Below are positions 1 to 7,637 of a stretch of DNA of 37,479 nucleotides, in pieces. The stretch is from an uncultured Clostridia bacterium. Lineage in GTDB: Bacteria > Bacillota > Clostridia > Lachnospirales > CAG-274. Numbering within the stretch: position 1 is the first letter of the stretch; each line of letters starts with the position of its first letter. A model generated the notes under the pieces. The model ran no database searches and was not told the DNA's origin. It worked only from the letters and a program-made list of their open reading frames with translations. Position numbers and translations under genes: made by a program. The DNA lies in the NCBI GenBank assembly GCA_944381435.1, contig CALWLD010000023.1, positions 1 to 37,479 on the forward strand, given 5' to 3'.

Positions 1-3
1 TCA

Positions 4-77
4 GTTTGTTACTTAAAATTTAATTTTCTACCTTAGGTAGTCTTTTTTGTGATGTCTGTATAAATTGGTGCAGTTCA
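4..77 (+). repeat. Left arm of 74-bp terminal inverted repeat
   Basis: Bases 4-77 are the exact reverse complement of 37406-37479 at the other end of the window; the match stops abruptly at 78. It contains the stretch tgtctgtataaattggtgc. The repeat is probably a dispersed sequence, such as one end of an insertion sequence, at which the assembly broke. No transposase is visible, so the family is unknown. Confidence 0.85.
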
Positions 78-123
78 GTTATTAATAGCCTTTATTTTTT
101 TATTTTTTAATTTTTTAATTTTT

Positions 124-146
124 TTCTAAAGAAAGATACTTTAGAA
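124..146. promoter_or_regulatory. 8-bp inverted repeat upstream of the PTS promoter (possible operator)
   Basis: TTCTAAAG (124-131) and CTTTAGAA (139-146) are perfect inverted arms around a 7-base spacer, about 36 bp upstream of the -35 box. The position fits a regulator or operator site for the PTS gene. No regulator is encoded beside it, so the role is inferred only. Confidence 0.3.
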
Positions 147-181
147 GTGAATATATTTTATTGTGAAGTTTATATAAAGTG

Positions 182-210
182 TTGACAAAATAAAAAAGTA
201 GTAGTATAAT
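182..210 (+). promoter_or_regulatory. Consensus sigma-A promoter of the PTS gene
   Basis: TTGACA at 182-187, a 17-base spacer and TATAAT at 205-210: both hexamers are perfect. The predicted transcript starts near 217, about 40 nt before the PTS start codon. Confidence 0.85.
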
Positions 211-256
211 AAATGCATAAATAAAAAAATAAAAAAATAGGGGGAGGTTGTACATT

Positions 257-1723
257 ATGATGAAATATCTTCAAAGAATTGGTAAATCATTAATGTTACC
301 TGTTGCCTGCTTACCTATAGCAGGTATACTAATGGGTTTAGGTTATATGTTTGATAAGTCTGTTATGGCTGGTGGTGACCCAGGCTCGTTATTTGTTATA
401 GCTAAATTTTTAGTAACAGCAGGTGGAGCTATCATTGATAGTATGGGTATACTTTTTGCTATTGGTATTGCAGTTGGTATGTCTGATGACCAAGAAGGAA
501 CATCTGCTCTTGCAGGTCTTGTTTCATTTTTAATTTTTATAACTGTTTTAAAAACAGATACAGTTGCAGCTTTAAAAGGTATAGATGCTAGCGAAGTAAA
601 CGCAGCATTTTCAAAAATGAACCTTGGTAACCAATTTATAGGTATTATAAGTGGTATTATAGGTGCTAGCTGCTACAATAAGTTTAAAAATACTAAATTG
701 CCAGATGCTCTTGCATTCTTTAGCGGTAAAAGAAGTGTTGCTATTGTAACAGGTCTTGTTTCACTTATTGGTTGTGGTATATTATTCTTTATTTGGCCAG
801 TTATTTATTCAGGCTTAGTAAGCTTATGAGAAGGTATTGTTAGCTTAGGTGCTATAGGGGCTGGTTTATATGGTTTCTTTAACCGTTTGCTTATACCTCT
901 TGGCCTACACCACGCGTTAAACTCTGTTTTCTGGTTTGACGTTGCTAATGTTAATGACCTTGGTAATTTCTGGGCAGGTACTGGTATACAGGGGCAAACA
1001 GGTATTTATATGACAGGTTTCTTCCCTGTTATGATGTTTGGTTTACCTGCAGGTTGTCTTGCAATGTATCACACTGCTAAATCTAAAAATAAAAAAATGG
1101 TTGCAGGTTTATTATTCTCAGCAGCTATTTATTCATTCTTTACAGGTGTTACAGAGCCAATCGAGTTTTCATTTATGTTCTTAGCACCAGGCTTATATTT
1201 AATACACGCTATTTTAACAGGTTTATCTTTAACTATTTTAGGTTTATTACCAATAAGAGCAGGTTTTAACTTTAGTGCAGGCTTTTTAGATTTATTCTTT
1301 AGCTCATTTACACCTTTAGCTCTTAACCCTTGGATGCTTATACCTGTAGGTTTAGTAGTTGGTGTTGTATATTACTTTGTATTTGTATTAGCTATCAAAA
1401 TGTTTGACTTTAAAACTCCTGGTAGAGAAGACGAGCTAGAAGCTGTATCTAATGCAACTGGTAATATGGTATCAAACAAAGGTTTTGATGATATGGCAAA
1501 AATAATATTAGAAGGTCTTGGCGGAAAAGAAAATATAGTAACTGTTGATAACTGTATAACTAGATTAAGACTTGAAGTAAAAGATATTACTAAAGTTGAT
1601 GAGGCAAAAATTAAGACTGCAAAAGTTTCTGGTATATTAAAACCAGGTAAAAATGCAGTACAAATAATAATAGGTGCTAACGTACAGTTTGTTGCAGATG
1701 CTCTTAAAAATTTAGTTAAATAA
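257..1723 (+). pseudogene. PTS transporter subunit IICB, glucose/N-acetylglucosamine family, broken by an in-frame TGA
   Basis: This is a membrane sugar permease (IIC) followed by a cytoplasmic IIB domain. It would import and phosphorylate a hexose, probably N-acetylglucosamine or glucose. The ATG at 257 (or 260) follows a GGGGAGG site at 241-247. IIC hallmarks are GLHHALNSVFWFD, MMFGLPAG and GVTEPIEFSFMFLAP. The C-terminal IIB has the phosphorylated cysteine in DNCITRLRL. No IIA domain is attached. One TGA at 827-829 splits the reading frame, but both parts stay in the same frame and the protein sequence runs on without loss (...YSGLVSL-stop-EGIVSLGAIGAG). Relatives usually have Gly or Trp near this position, so one base change (for example GGA or TGG to TGA) explains it. 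TGA is a true stop elsewhere in the window. It is either a recent nonsense mutation or a sequencing error; the remainder looks unspoiled. Confidence 0.85.
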
Positions 1724-1736
1724 TAATATAAAAATG

Positions 1737-1784
1737 AAAATAGGGTAGAATGTTTAATTTTATATAAATGTTCTGCTCTATTTT
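1737..1784 (+). terminator. Terminator after the PTS gene
   Basis: The arms AAAATAGGGTAGAA and TTCTGCTCTATTTT pair with two G-U wobbles around an A/T-rich loop, starting 14 bp after the stop codon and ending in TTTT. Confidence 0.65.
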
Positions 1785-1851
1785 AATACTAAATACTATG
1801 TAAAATTACTAAAATATCTTAATATTAAATATATAAATAAATTCTATGTTT

Positions 1852-1866
1852 TGTGATTAAATCACA
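1852..1866. promoter_or_regulatory. Crp/Fnr-type palindrome TGTGATTAAATCACA
   Basis: TGTGATT-A-AATCACA is a perfect 7+1+7 palindrome resembling Crp/Fnr-family operators. It is centred at 1859, about 41 bp before the transcription start predicted from the -10 at 1888-1893. That is the usual position for class II activation. A Crp/Fnr regulator is encoded 850 bp away, at 2716-3390, and is the natural candidate to bind. Confidence 0.65.
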
Positions 1867-1887
1867 GATAAATATTAATAAATTTAT

Positions 1888-1893
1888 TATAAT
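1888..1893 (+). promoter_or_regulatory. -10 box of the ferredoxin operon promoter
   Basis: TATAAT at 1888-1893 is a perfect -10. The -35 position (about 1865-1870, cagata) is poor and lies at the edge of the Crp/Fnr palindrome. A promoter with a good -10 and no -35 is typical of activator dependence. Confidence 0.55.
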
Positions 1894-1927
1894 AAGCTTA
1901 ATTAATATTTATAGAAGGAGAATTTAT

Positions 1928-2125
1928 ATGCTAAAAAGAAAGGCTAGAGTTTTAAAAGATGAATGTGTTGCCTGTGGTCAATGTAAAAAAGTATGCCCTA
2001 GAAATGCAATATCTATAAAAAGGGGTATGTATTCACAAGTTAATGAAGAGTTATGTGTTGGGTGCAAAAGATGTATTTTAGTTTGCCCAGCAGATGTTAT
2101 TAAGTTAATTGAAGTGGAGGTTTAA
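1928..2125 (+). CDS. Two-cluster 4Fe-4S ferredoxin
   Basis: This 65-residue electron carrier has two full 4Fe-4S motifs, CVACGQCKKVCP and CVGCKRCILVCP, and almost nothing else. The start is the ATG at 1928, preceded by AGGAG at 1916-1920. The frame is open further upstream to a GTG at 1853, but that codon lies inside the Crp/Fnr palindrome and upstream of the predicted transcription start, so I reject it. Two bases separate its stop from the next gene, a membrane Fe-S protein, so the two are co-transcribed and probably work together as an electron-transfer pair. The electron donor and acceptor cannot be read from the sequence. The nearby CoA-disulfide reductase suggests a redox or sulfur role. 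Confidence 0.88.
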   Translation: MLKRKARVLKDECVACGQCKKVCPRNAISIKRGMYSQVNEELCVGCKRCILVCPADVIKLIEVEV

Positions 2126-2127
2126 AA

Positions 2128-2709
2128 ATGAAAAAAACGAAAAAATGGTATGATTATTTGTGGATTGTATCTCTCATTTATTTAATATTAGGATTTTTTA
2201 ATATATTATTTGCTTGGCTTGGGCTATTTTGCTTTTTTATCCCTTTGTTAATGGCTATGTTTGGAAAAGAAAAAGGATATTGTAATAATTATTGCGGAAG
2301 AGGCCAATTATTTAATATTTTAGGTACAAAATTAAAACTTTCAAGAAATAAATCTATACCTAAGTTTTTGCGTGCTAAATGGTTTAGATATGGATTTTTA
2401 ACATTTTTTATGATAATGTTTTTAAATATGTTATTTACAACTTATTTAGTGTTTACAGAAACAAAAGATTTAAAACAGGTTGTAACTTTGCTTTGGACAT
2501 TTAAGCTACCTTGGAACTGGGCTTACAATGTAACGGTGGAGCCTTGGATAGCACAGTTTGCCTTTGGATTTTACAGTGTTATGCTTACTTCAACAGTGCT
2601 AGGGGTTGTTACAATGATACTTTTTAAGCCCAATTCTTGGTGCGTTTATTGTCCTATGGGGACTATGACACAGCTTATATGTAAAGCTAAATATAAAAAT
2701 GAAGAATAA
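2128..2709 (+). CDS. NapH-like membrane 4Fe-4S binding protein
   Basis: This is a 193-residue integral membrane protein with about four hydrophobic segments (roughly residues 12-45, 90-112, 142-168 and near the C-terminus). It has cysteine motifs YCNNYCGRGQ (about residue 52) and WCVYCPMGTMTQ (about residue 171). The latter resembles the metal-site motif of NapH/NosR-type polyferredoxins (CxxCPxG), but the paired soluble ferredoxin domains are missing and are supplied by the preceding gene. GTGGAGG at 2114-2120 is the ribosome binding site. It likely passes electrons between the membrane and the ferredoxin. It ends only 6 bp from the convergent regulator gene, with no obvious terminator between. 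The exact substrate is unknown. Confidence 0.72.
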   Translation: MKKTKKWYDYLWIVSLIYLILGFFNILFAWLGLFCFFIPLLMAMFGKEKGYCNNYCGRGQLFNILGTKLKLSRNKSIPKFLRAKWFRYGFLTFFMIMFLNMLFTTYLVFTETKDLKQVVTLLWTFKLPWNWAYNVTVEPWIAQFAFGFYSVMLTSTVLGVVTMILFKPNSWCVYCPMGTMTQLICKAKYKNEE

Positions 2710-2715
2710 ATAAAA

Positions 2716-3390
2716 TTATATTAATTTTTTTAACTTTTCTTTATCTATAATTTTTATAGTGCCACGGGATAATTGAATAATATTTTCTTTTTCAAAGTAT
2801 TTTAACATACGAGATACAACTTCTCTTGCACTTCCTATATATCTGCTTATTTGCTCGTGAGTTAATTTAAGGTCATTTTTATTTAACCTTATAGACTCAT
2901 CTAATAAGAAGATAGCAAGGCGTGTATCAATTTTCATAAAGAGAATTTGTTCAATAGTCCACATTACATTAGAAAATTTGTCAACTGTATTTCTCAGTAC
3001 AAAATTTTCAATGTATACGCTTTCATTTATTAGCTCAAAAAATGCTATAGAATTTATAAGGAGAGCCTCTGTTTCTTGTTCACAATCTATATAAACATCA
3101 AATGTTATATTTTTTAATATACAAGATGAAGAAAGCACACAAACATTGTTTGCATTAAGCCTAAATAACGTTACTTCTTTTCCATCTTCAGATAATATAT
3201 AGGTTCTAAGCTCTCCTGTTTTTATTAATATAATACCTAAACACTCTTTGGTAGGGTTATAGATATTTTCACCTTTTAAATATTTTATATTTATTGTATT
3301 TGATATAATTTTACTTTGCTTATCTTTGTCTATTTTATCCCAAAAAGATAAAGTATTTTCCAAAAAAATTAAATCGTTTTGACTTAGCAT
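2716..3390 (-). CDS. Crp/Fnr family transcriptional regulator
   Basis: This 224-residue protein has an N-terminal cyclic-nucleotide-binding-like beta-barrel (about residues 25-130), a long dimer helix (about 130-160) and a C-terminal winged helix (about 165-220, LTHEQISRYIGSAREVVSR). The barrel contains a CVLSSSC cysteine pair, but the four-cysteine Fe-S motif of E. coli Fnr is absent. A thiol or redox signal is therefore plausible, but that is inference. The start at 3390 follows a minus-strand AGAGG site. It is divergent from the CoA-disulfide reductase gene, with about 60 bp between them, and convergent with the ferredoxin pair. The perfect TGTGATT-A-AATCACA palindrome at 1852-1866 is its likely target. 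No such palindrome is seen in the divergent intergenic region. Confidence 0.85.
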   Translation of the reverse strand: MLSQNDLIFLENTLSFWDKIDKDKQSKIISNTINIKYLKGENIYNPTKECLGIILIKTGELRTYILSEDGKEVTLFRLNANNVCVLSSSCILKNITFDVYIDCEQETEALLINSIAFFELINESVYIENFVLRNTVDKFSNVMWTIEQILFMKIDTRLAIFLLDESIRLNKNDLKLTHEQISRYIGSAREVVSRMLKYFEKENIIQLSRGTIKIIDKEKLKKLI

Positions 3391-3449
3391 AATATACCTC
3401 TAAATAAGTAATAATAAATAAATTTTAACATAAAAAGGAGATGGGTTCA

Positions 3450-5144
3450 ATGAATAATGAAAAAATTTTAATAGTTGGTGGTGTTGCTGGTGGAGCATCT
3501 ACGGCAGCAAGGCTTAGAAGACTTAATGAAAAAGCTCAAATAATTATGTTTGAAAAAGGAGAATATATTTCTTTTGCCAATTGTGGTTTACCATATTATA
3601 TAGGTGGAGAAATAAAAGAAAAAGAAAAATTAACATTACAAACACCTGAAAGTTTTAAAAAACGTTTTAACATAGATGTTAGAATTTTTAATGAGGTAAT
3701 TTCTATAGATAGAAACGAGAAAAAGGTTAAGGTTAAAAACATTAAAACTAACGAGATATATGAAGAAAGCTATGATAAACTGGTTTTATCGCCAGGAGCA
3801 GAACCTTTTAAACCTAACATTGAAGGGATAGATTCTAATTTAGTTTTTACCCTTAGAAATATTCCAGACACATATAAAATTAAAGATTATATTGAAAAAA
3901 ATAACTGCAAAAAAGCTATTGTAGTTGGCGGGGGATATATAGGAATTGAAATGGCTGAAAACCTATATAATTTAGGTTTAGATGTAACTGTTGTTGAAAT
4001 GCAAAACCAAATAATAGCTCCTTTAGACTTTGATATGGCTTGTGAAGTTCAAAGATATATGGAGAGCAAAGGTATAAAATTAATGCTAGAAAGCTCCCTT
4101 AAGAAAGTAACACAAATTGAAAATACCCTAGAAGCAACAATAAATGAGGACAAGCTAACTGCCGATATTTTAATTTTAGCTATTGGGGTTAGACCAGAAA
4201 GTAAAATAGCAAAAGAGGCAGGCTTAGAACTAAATGAAAGAGGAGCTATCATTGTTTCTGATAATATGTTAACAAGTGATAAAGATATATATGCTGTTGG
4301 AGATGCAGTTGAAATAGTAGATTTTGTTTCTAAAGAAAAAGCTATCATACCTCTTGCAGGACCTGCTAACAAACAAGGAAGAATAGTTGCTGATAATATT
4401 TGTGGAATAGAAAGCAAATATACAGGTACACAAGGAAGTGCTATTTTAAAAGTTTTTGATATGACTGTTGCAACAACAGGAATTAATGAAAAGATGGCTA
4501 AAAAGCTTAATTTAAACTACGACAAGATATTTACTTTTTCATCAAATCACGCAAGCTATTATCCTAACAGTGAAAATATGTCTATAAAAACTATTTTTGA
4601 AAAAGAAACAGGTAAAATTTTAGGAGCTCAAATAGTTGGATTTGAAGGAACAGATAAGCGATGCGATGTACTGGCAACAGCAATTAGGTTTGGAGCAACA
4701 GCAAAAGACTTAACTAGATTAGAACTTTGTTATGCTCCGCCATATTCTTCAGCAAAAGACCCAGTAAATATGGTTGGCTTTGCCATTGAAAATATAATAA
4801 ATAATAAGGTTAGAAACTTCCATTGGGAAGATATTGAACAATTACAACAAAATAAAGATATTATTTTATTAGATACAAGAACTGAAAAAGAATATAATAA
4901 TGGACATATAAAAGGGTTTATTAATATACCACTTGACGAACTAAGAGAAAATCTTGATAAAATTGATAAAACAAAGAAAGTTTATATAACTTGTCAGATT
5001 GGACTAAGAGGATATATTGGATATAGAATTTTAGCTCAAAACGGTTATGAATGTTATAATTTAAGTGGTGGTTATAGGCTTTATAATTCCATATATAATG
5101 AAACGAAAACAGATACAAATTCTGCTTGTGTTAATCCAAAATAA
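3450..5144 (+). CDS. CoA-disulfide reductase/NADH oxidase-like flavoprotein fused to a rhodanese domain
   Basis: This 564-residue FAD- and NAD(P)H-dependent disulfide/persulfide reductase carries an N-terminal FAD-binding site (GGVAGGAS, residues 10-17) and the single redox cysteine in SFANCGLPYY (Cys45). It also has a second dinucleotide fold (VVGGGYIGIEMAENL, about residue 150), a dimerisation domain, and a C-terminal rhodanese (about residues 455-550) with catalytic cysteine in TCQIGLRGY. This is the CoADR-RHD architecture linked to CoA-disulfide, CoA-persulfide or polysulfide reduction. An ATG at 3441 directly abuts the AAGGAG site (3435-3440), so the ATG at 3450 with a 9-base spacing is preferred. 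The neighbours (Crp/Fnr regulator, ferredoxin, NapH-like protein) suggest a sulfur or redox-stress module. The exact substrate is not determined. Confidence 0.88.
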   Translation: MNNEKILIVGGVAGGASTAARLRRLNEKAQIIMFEKGEYISFANCGLPYYIGGEIKEKEKLTLQTPESFKKRFNIDVRIFNEVISIDRNEKKVKVKNIKTNEIYEESYDKLVLSPGAEPFKPNIEGIDSNLVFTLRNIPDTYKIKDYIEKNNCKKAIVVGGGYIGIEMAENLYNLGLDVTVVEMQNQIIAPLDFDMACEVQRYMESKGIKLMLESSLKKVTQIENTLEATINEDKLTADILILAIGVRPESKIAKEAGLELNERGAIIVSDNMLTSDKDIYAVGDAVEIVDFVSKEKAIIPLAGPANKQGRIVADNICGIESKYTGTQGSAILKVFDMTVATTGINEKMAKKLNLNYDKIFTFSSNHASYYPNSENMSIKTIFEKETGKILGAQIVGFEGTDKRCDVLATAIRFGATAKDLTRLELCYAPPYSSAKDPVNMVGFAIENIINNKVRNFHWEDIEQLQQNKDIILLDTRTEKEYNNGHIKGFINIPLDELRENLDKIDKTKKVYITCQIGLRGYIGYRILAQNGYECYNLSGGYRLYNSIYNETKTDTNSACVNPK

Positions 5145-5160
5145 AAATACTTGAACTATT

Positions 5161-5215
5161 AAAGACAAAATATAAAAGCTGTAGATTTTATCTACAGCTT
5201 TTATATTTTGTCTTT
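5161..5215. terminator. Perfect 26-bp hairpin, bidirectional terminator
   Basis: Left arm 5161-5186 and right arm 5190-5215 are exact reverse complements with a three-base TTT loop. The arms start with AAAGACAAAA and end with TTTTGTCTTT, giving T-rich tails in both directions. It lies 16 bp after the flavoprotein stop codon. Confidence 0.8.
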
Positions 5216-5239
5216 AATTTTTTATTTATATAATAATTT

Positions 5240-5268
5240 GAATATTAATAATAAAAAATCCATATATT
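5240..5268 (+). promoter_or_regulatory. Candidate sigma-E (mother-cell) promoter of spoVB
   Basis: GAATATT (5240-5246), a 14-base spacer and CATATATT (5261-5268) fit the Bacillus sigma-E consensus kmATATT-N14/15-CATACAmT with two mismatches in the -10. SpoVB acts in cortex formation and is mother-cell expressed in Bacillus. The predicted transcript starts shortly before the AAGGAG site at 5278-5283. Confidence 0.5.
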
Positions 5269-5292
5269 AATAAAAAATAAGGAGTTTATTAT

Positions 5293-5457
5293 ATGAGTAA
5301 AAAATTAATAATAAAAGGAGCAATAATATTAACACTTGCTAATATTATTACCCGTATTTTAGGATTTATATATCGCATATATATGTCCAATTTAATAGGG
5401 GCAGAAGGTATGGGGCTTTATCAACTTATAATGCCTATATATACAAAATGCATATAA
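5293..5457 (+). pseudogene. spoVB: spoVB 5' fragment, interrupted by the serine-recombinase element
   Basis: The ATG at 5293 follows AAGGAG and opens a SpoVB/MATE-like flippase N-terminus, with segments such as GAIILTLANIITRILGF and GAEGMGLYQLIMPIY. Spore-gene similarity stops after codon 50 (Tyr, 5440-5442). From ATAC at 5441-5444 the frame runs into element DNA and stops at 5455-5457. The rest of the protein resumes in frame at 19400, about 14 kb away. SpoVB is a polytopic lipid-II-flippase-like protein needed for spore cortex synthesis. A 54-residue product holding a single membrane segment cannot work, so function needs excision of the element or is lost. Confidence 0.85.
5441..5444 (+). 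other. attL core (ATAC), left junction of the element
   Basis: ATAC spans codon 50 (taT AT part) and codon 51 of the spoVB frame. The same four bases in the same codon phase occur at the right junction. Left flank: cctatat is spoVB; right flank: aaaatgc is element. Confidence 0.65.
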
Positions 5458-5508
5458 TAAGACATAATTAAAAAGGGTTAAAAACTAGGCATTTTATTAT
5501 GTCTTATT
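5456..5508. repeat. 13-bp inverted repeat just inside the left end
   Basis: AATAAGACATAAT (5456-5468) and ATTATGTCTTATT (5496-5508) are perfect inverted arms with a 27-base spacer, 12 bp inside attL. There is no T-tract, so it is not a clear terminator. It may be a recombinase- or accessory-protein site. A 12-bp inverted repeat with the same 27-base spacing lies inside the right end. Confidence 0.6.
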
Positions 5509-5627
5509 GTTGATAAATAGGCTAAATATAAACTGATAACTATGCTAGTGATAGGTAAAATATCTTATATTTTCAGAATAAATCTACTAAAAATCAAATA
5601 TATTAAATTAAAAAAGGGGAAATATTT

Positions 5628-5909
5628 ATGGAAAATAAGTTTTATGTATCAAATGAAGAAATAGAAGCTTATAAAAATATAGATTTTGAAAAATTAAAAA
5701 ATATGGATATAATGGAAGTGAAATTAGAAGATTTAATAGATATTAATGATTTAGATATAGATGATAGCTTACCATATGAAATAAAAATTTTAAAGTTTGT
5801 ACAGCAAATAAAAAATCCATTTTTCTTTAAAGTAGGTAATGTTATAGTAAATAGCACTTACAATGATACTAAAGACAATATTTATATTGAAGATTGTTTA
5901 AGTAAATAA
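5628..5909 (+). CDS. Small acidic protein, DUF6870-like
   Basis: This 93-residue acidic protein is the first gene of the element. Its core, LIDINDLDIDDSLP followed by VQQIKNPFFFKVGNVIVN, resembles from memory the DUF6870 family (pattern DIRDVxIDxxLPxxER...IRQIxNPYCFKxG). That family is often found beside serine recombinases on Clostridia mobile elements. There is no signal peptide and no membrane segment. An AGGGGA ribosome site precedes the ATG. A hairpin at 5921-5985 separates it from the recombinase genes. Its function is unknown; a recombination accessory or directionality role would be a guess based on position. Confidence 0.65.
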   Translation: MENKFYVSNEEIEAYKNIDFEKLKNMDIMEVKLEDLIDINDLDIDDSLPYEIKILKFVQQIKNPFFFKVGNVIVNSTYNDTKDNIYIEDCLSK

Positions 5910-5920
5910 AATATAATTAT

Positions 5921-5987
5921 AAAAATCAACTAGATATATGAAAAGTTTGGGATATACTCTCAAAAAATAAGACAAGTTGATTTTTTT
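5921..5987 (+). terminator. Hairpin with T-run between the small ORF and the recombinases
   Basis: AAAAATCAACT (5921-5931) pairs with AGTTGATTTTT (5975-5985) and the T-run continues to 5987. The loop is long (43 nt). It could be a terminator or attenuator limiting recombinase expression. Confidence 0.5.
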
Positions 5988-6016
5988 GGTTGAAATAATC
6001 ATCGGGAGTGTTAAAA

Positions 6017-7636
6017 ATGAAAATATATAAAGTTGCAATGTATTTAAGAATATCACGAGAAGATAGCAACAAAAATGAAAGTGAAAGCATAATAAATCAA
6101 AAATCTATGATACAATCTTTTATTGATGACAGAGAAGAACTTAAGCTTATATCTATTAAAGTTGATGATGGATACAGTGGGGGTAATTTTGAAAGACCTG
6201 CCTTTAAGGAATTAATGGAAGAAATAAAAGATAGAAAAATAGATTGTGTTATAGTGAAAGATTTTTCTAGGTTTGGACGTAATTTTGTTGAAGTAGGAAA
6301 ATACATAGAAGAGATATTTCCTTTTATGGGCATAAGGTTTATATCTATTAACGATGGATACGATAGCATAAAAAATAATTCTCAAGAAAGCTTAATAGTA
6401 CCATTTAAAAATCTTATAAATGATGCTTATTTAAGAGATATATCTATAAAAGTTAGAAGTCAATTAGATACAAAAAGAAAGAACGGAGAATTTATAGGCT
6501 CTTTTGCTGCCTATGGATATTTAAAAGACCCTAATAATAAAAATAAATTAATTGTAGATGATTATGCCTCAAAAATAGTACAAGAAATATTTGAGATGAA
6601 GCTAGAAGGCTTTTCCCATAGCAAAATAGCAGAAAAGCTAAATAATAAAGGCATTTTATCCCCTAGAGAATATAAAAAACATATAGGCTTAAATTTTAAA
6701 AACTGCCTTAAAGCTAAATCTGTAAATTTATGGAGCCATAAAACAGTAATTGATATATTGAAAAATCCTGTTTATATTGGGATATTAGAACAAGCAAAAT
6801 ATACAACTTTAAATTACAGAGTTAAAAAATTAATTAAAAATCCTAGAGAAAAATGGTTAATTTGTGAAGATACACACGAGGCTATAATAGATAAACAAAT
6901 TTTTGAAAATGTGCAGAAACTTATGCTTTCAGACACAAGGGTAGCACCTAATAATGAAAAGGTAGCTTTATTTTCTGGGATTTTATTTTGTGGAGACTGC
7001 AAAAGAAGTATGATAAGAAAAAATTATGGCACAAAGGAAAAACGATATATTTATTATGTTTGTTCTGGAGCTGTTAAAAAAAACGGTTGCACTAGGCGTT
7101 CTATTAGAGATAAAGTTTTAGAAAAAGCTGTATTAGAAACAATAAAAATACATATAAAAACTTTATTAGACACAGAAAAAATATTAAAATCTATAAAAAA
7201 AATACATTGTAGTGAAAAACAAATAAAAAGTATTGATGTAAATATTAGCATTGGAGAAAAAGAAATTGAAAAATTAAAAGAATATAAATTTAAAGTATAT
7301 GAAGATTATAAAAATGATATATTAGATAAAAATGAATATGATAAATATAACGGTATAATAGATAAAAAAATTGAAAATATACAAAAATCAATAGAAGATT
7401 TTAAGTTAAAATTAGATGATTTAATAAATGGAAACAAACACCAAGAAGAACTAACTAAATATTTACATAAATATAAAGATATTAAAGAACTAGATAGAAA
7501 GTTAGTTGTTTCTTTAATTGATAAAATTTATGTTTATGAAAATTTAAGAATATCTATAAAGTTTAAGTTTGATGAGAAATATGTACAAATAATAAATCTT
7601 TTAAATAATTTAAAAGATTTAAAGGAGGTTATTTGA
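6017..7636 (+). CDS. Large serine recombinase 1
   Basis: This is a 539-residue site-specific DNA integrase/excisionase of the resolvase-invertase superfamily. The N-terminal catalytic domain (about 1-150) has the nucleophile Ser13 in YLRISRED, then DDGYSGGNFERPAF and VKDFSRFGRNF with active-site arginines. A recombinase domain follows (about 165-290), then a zinc ribbon (about 315-365; CGDC and later CSG...C), a coiled coil (about 410-470) and a short C-terminal domain. The ATG at 6017 follows GGGAG at 6004-6008; an in-frame GTG at 6008 overlaps that site and is rejected. It ends in TGA two bases before the next recombinase. No key residue is missing, so it appears active. Confidence 0.9.
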   Translation: MKIYKVAMYLRISREDSNKNESESIINQKSMIQSFIDDREELKLISIKVDDGYSGGNFERPAFKELMEEIKDRKIDCVIVKDFSRFGRNFVEVGKYIEEIFPFMGIRFISINDGYDSIKNNSQESLIVPFKNLINDAYLRDISIKVRSQLDTKRKNGEFIGSFAAYGYLKDPNNKNKLIVDDYASKIVQEIFEMKLEGFSHSKIAEKLNNKGILSPREYKKHIGLNFKNCLKAKSVNLWSHKTVIDILKNPVYIGILEQAKYTTLNYRVKKLIKNPREKWLICEDTHEAIIDKQIFENVQKLMLSDTRVAPNNEKVALFSGILFCGDCKRSMIRKNYGTKEKRYIYYVCSGAVKKNGCTRRSIRDKVLEKAVLETIKIHIKTLLDTEKILKSIKKIHCSEKQIKSIDVNISIGEKEIEKLKEYKFKVYEDYKNDILDKNEYDKYNGIIDKKIENIQKSIEDFKLKLDDLINGNKHQEELTKYLHKYKDIKELDRKLVVSLIDKIYVYENLRISIKFKFDEKYVQIINLLNNLKDLKEVI

Positions 7637-7637
7637 G

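Noticed and set aside
827..829. UGA recoding (selenocysteine, glycine or tryptophan) in the PTS gene
   Set aside because: UGA ends recombinase 1 (7634-7636) and pyrK (35991-35993) normally, no other gene has internal UGA, and PTS proteins have no selenocysteine at this place.
1853..1927. Longer ferredoxin starting at GTG 1853
   Set aside because: The extension lies over the Crp/Fnr palindrome and the -10 box and has no ribosome site; ATG 1928 has AGGAG.
5441..5449. Longer shared core TACAA at the element ends
   Set aside because: TACAA occurs at both ends (5442-5446 and 19390-19394), but joining there puts spoVB out of frame; ATAC keeps the frame.
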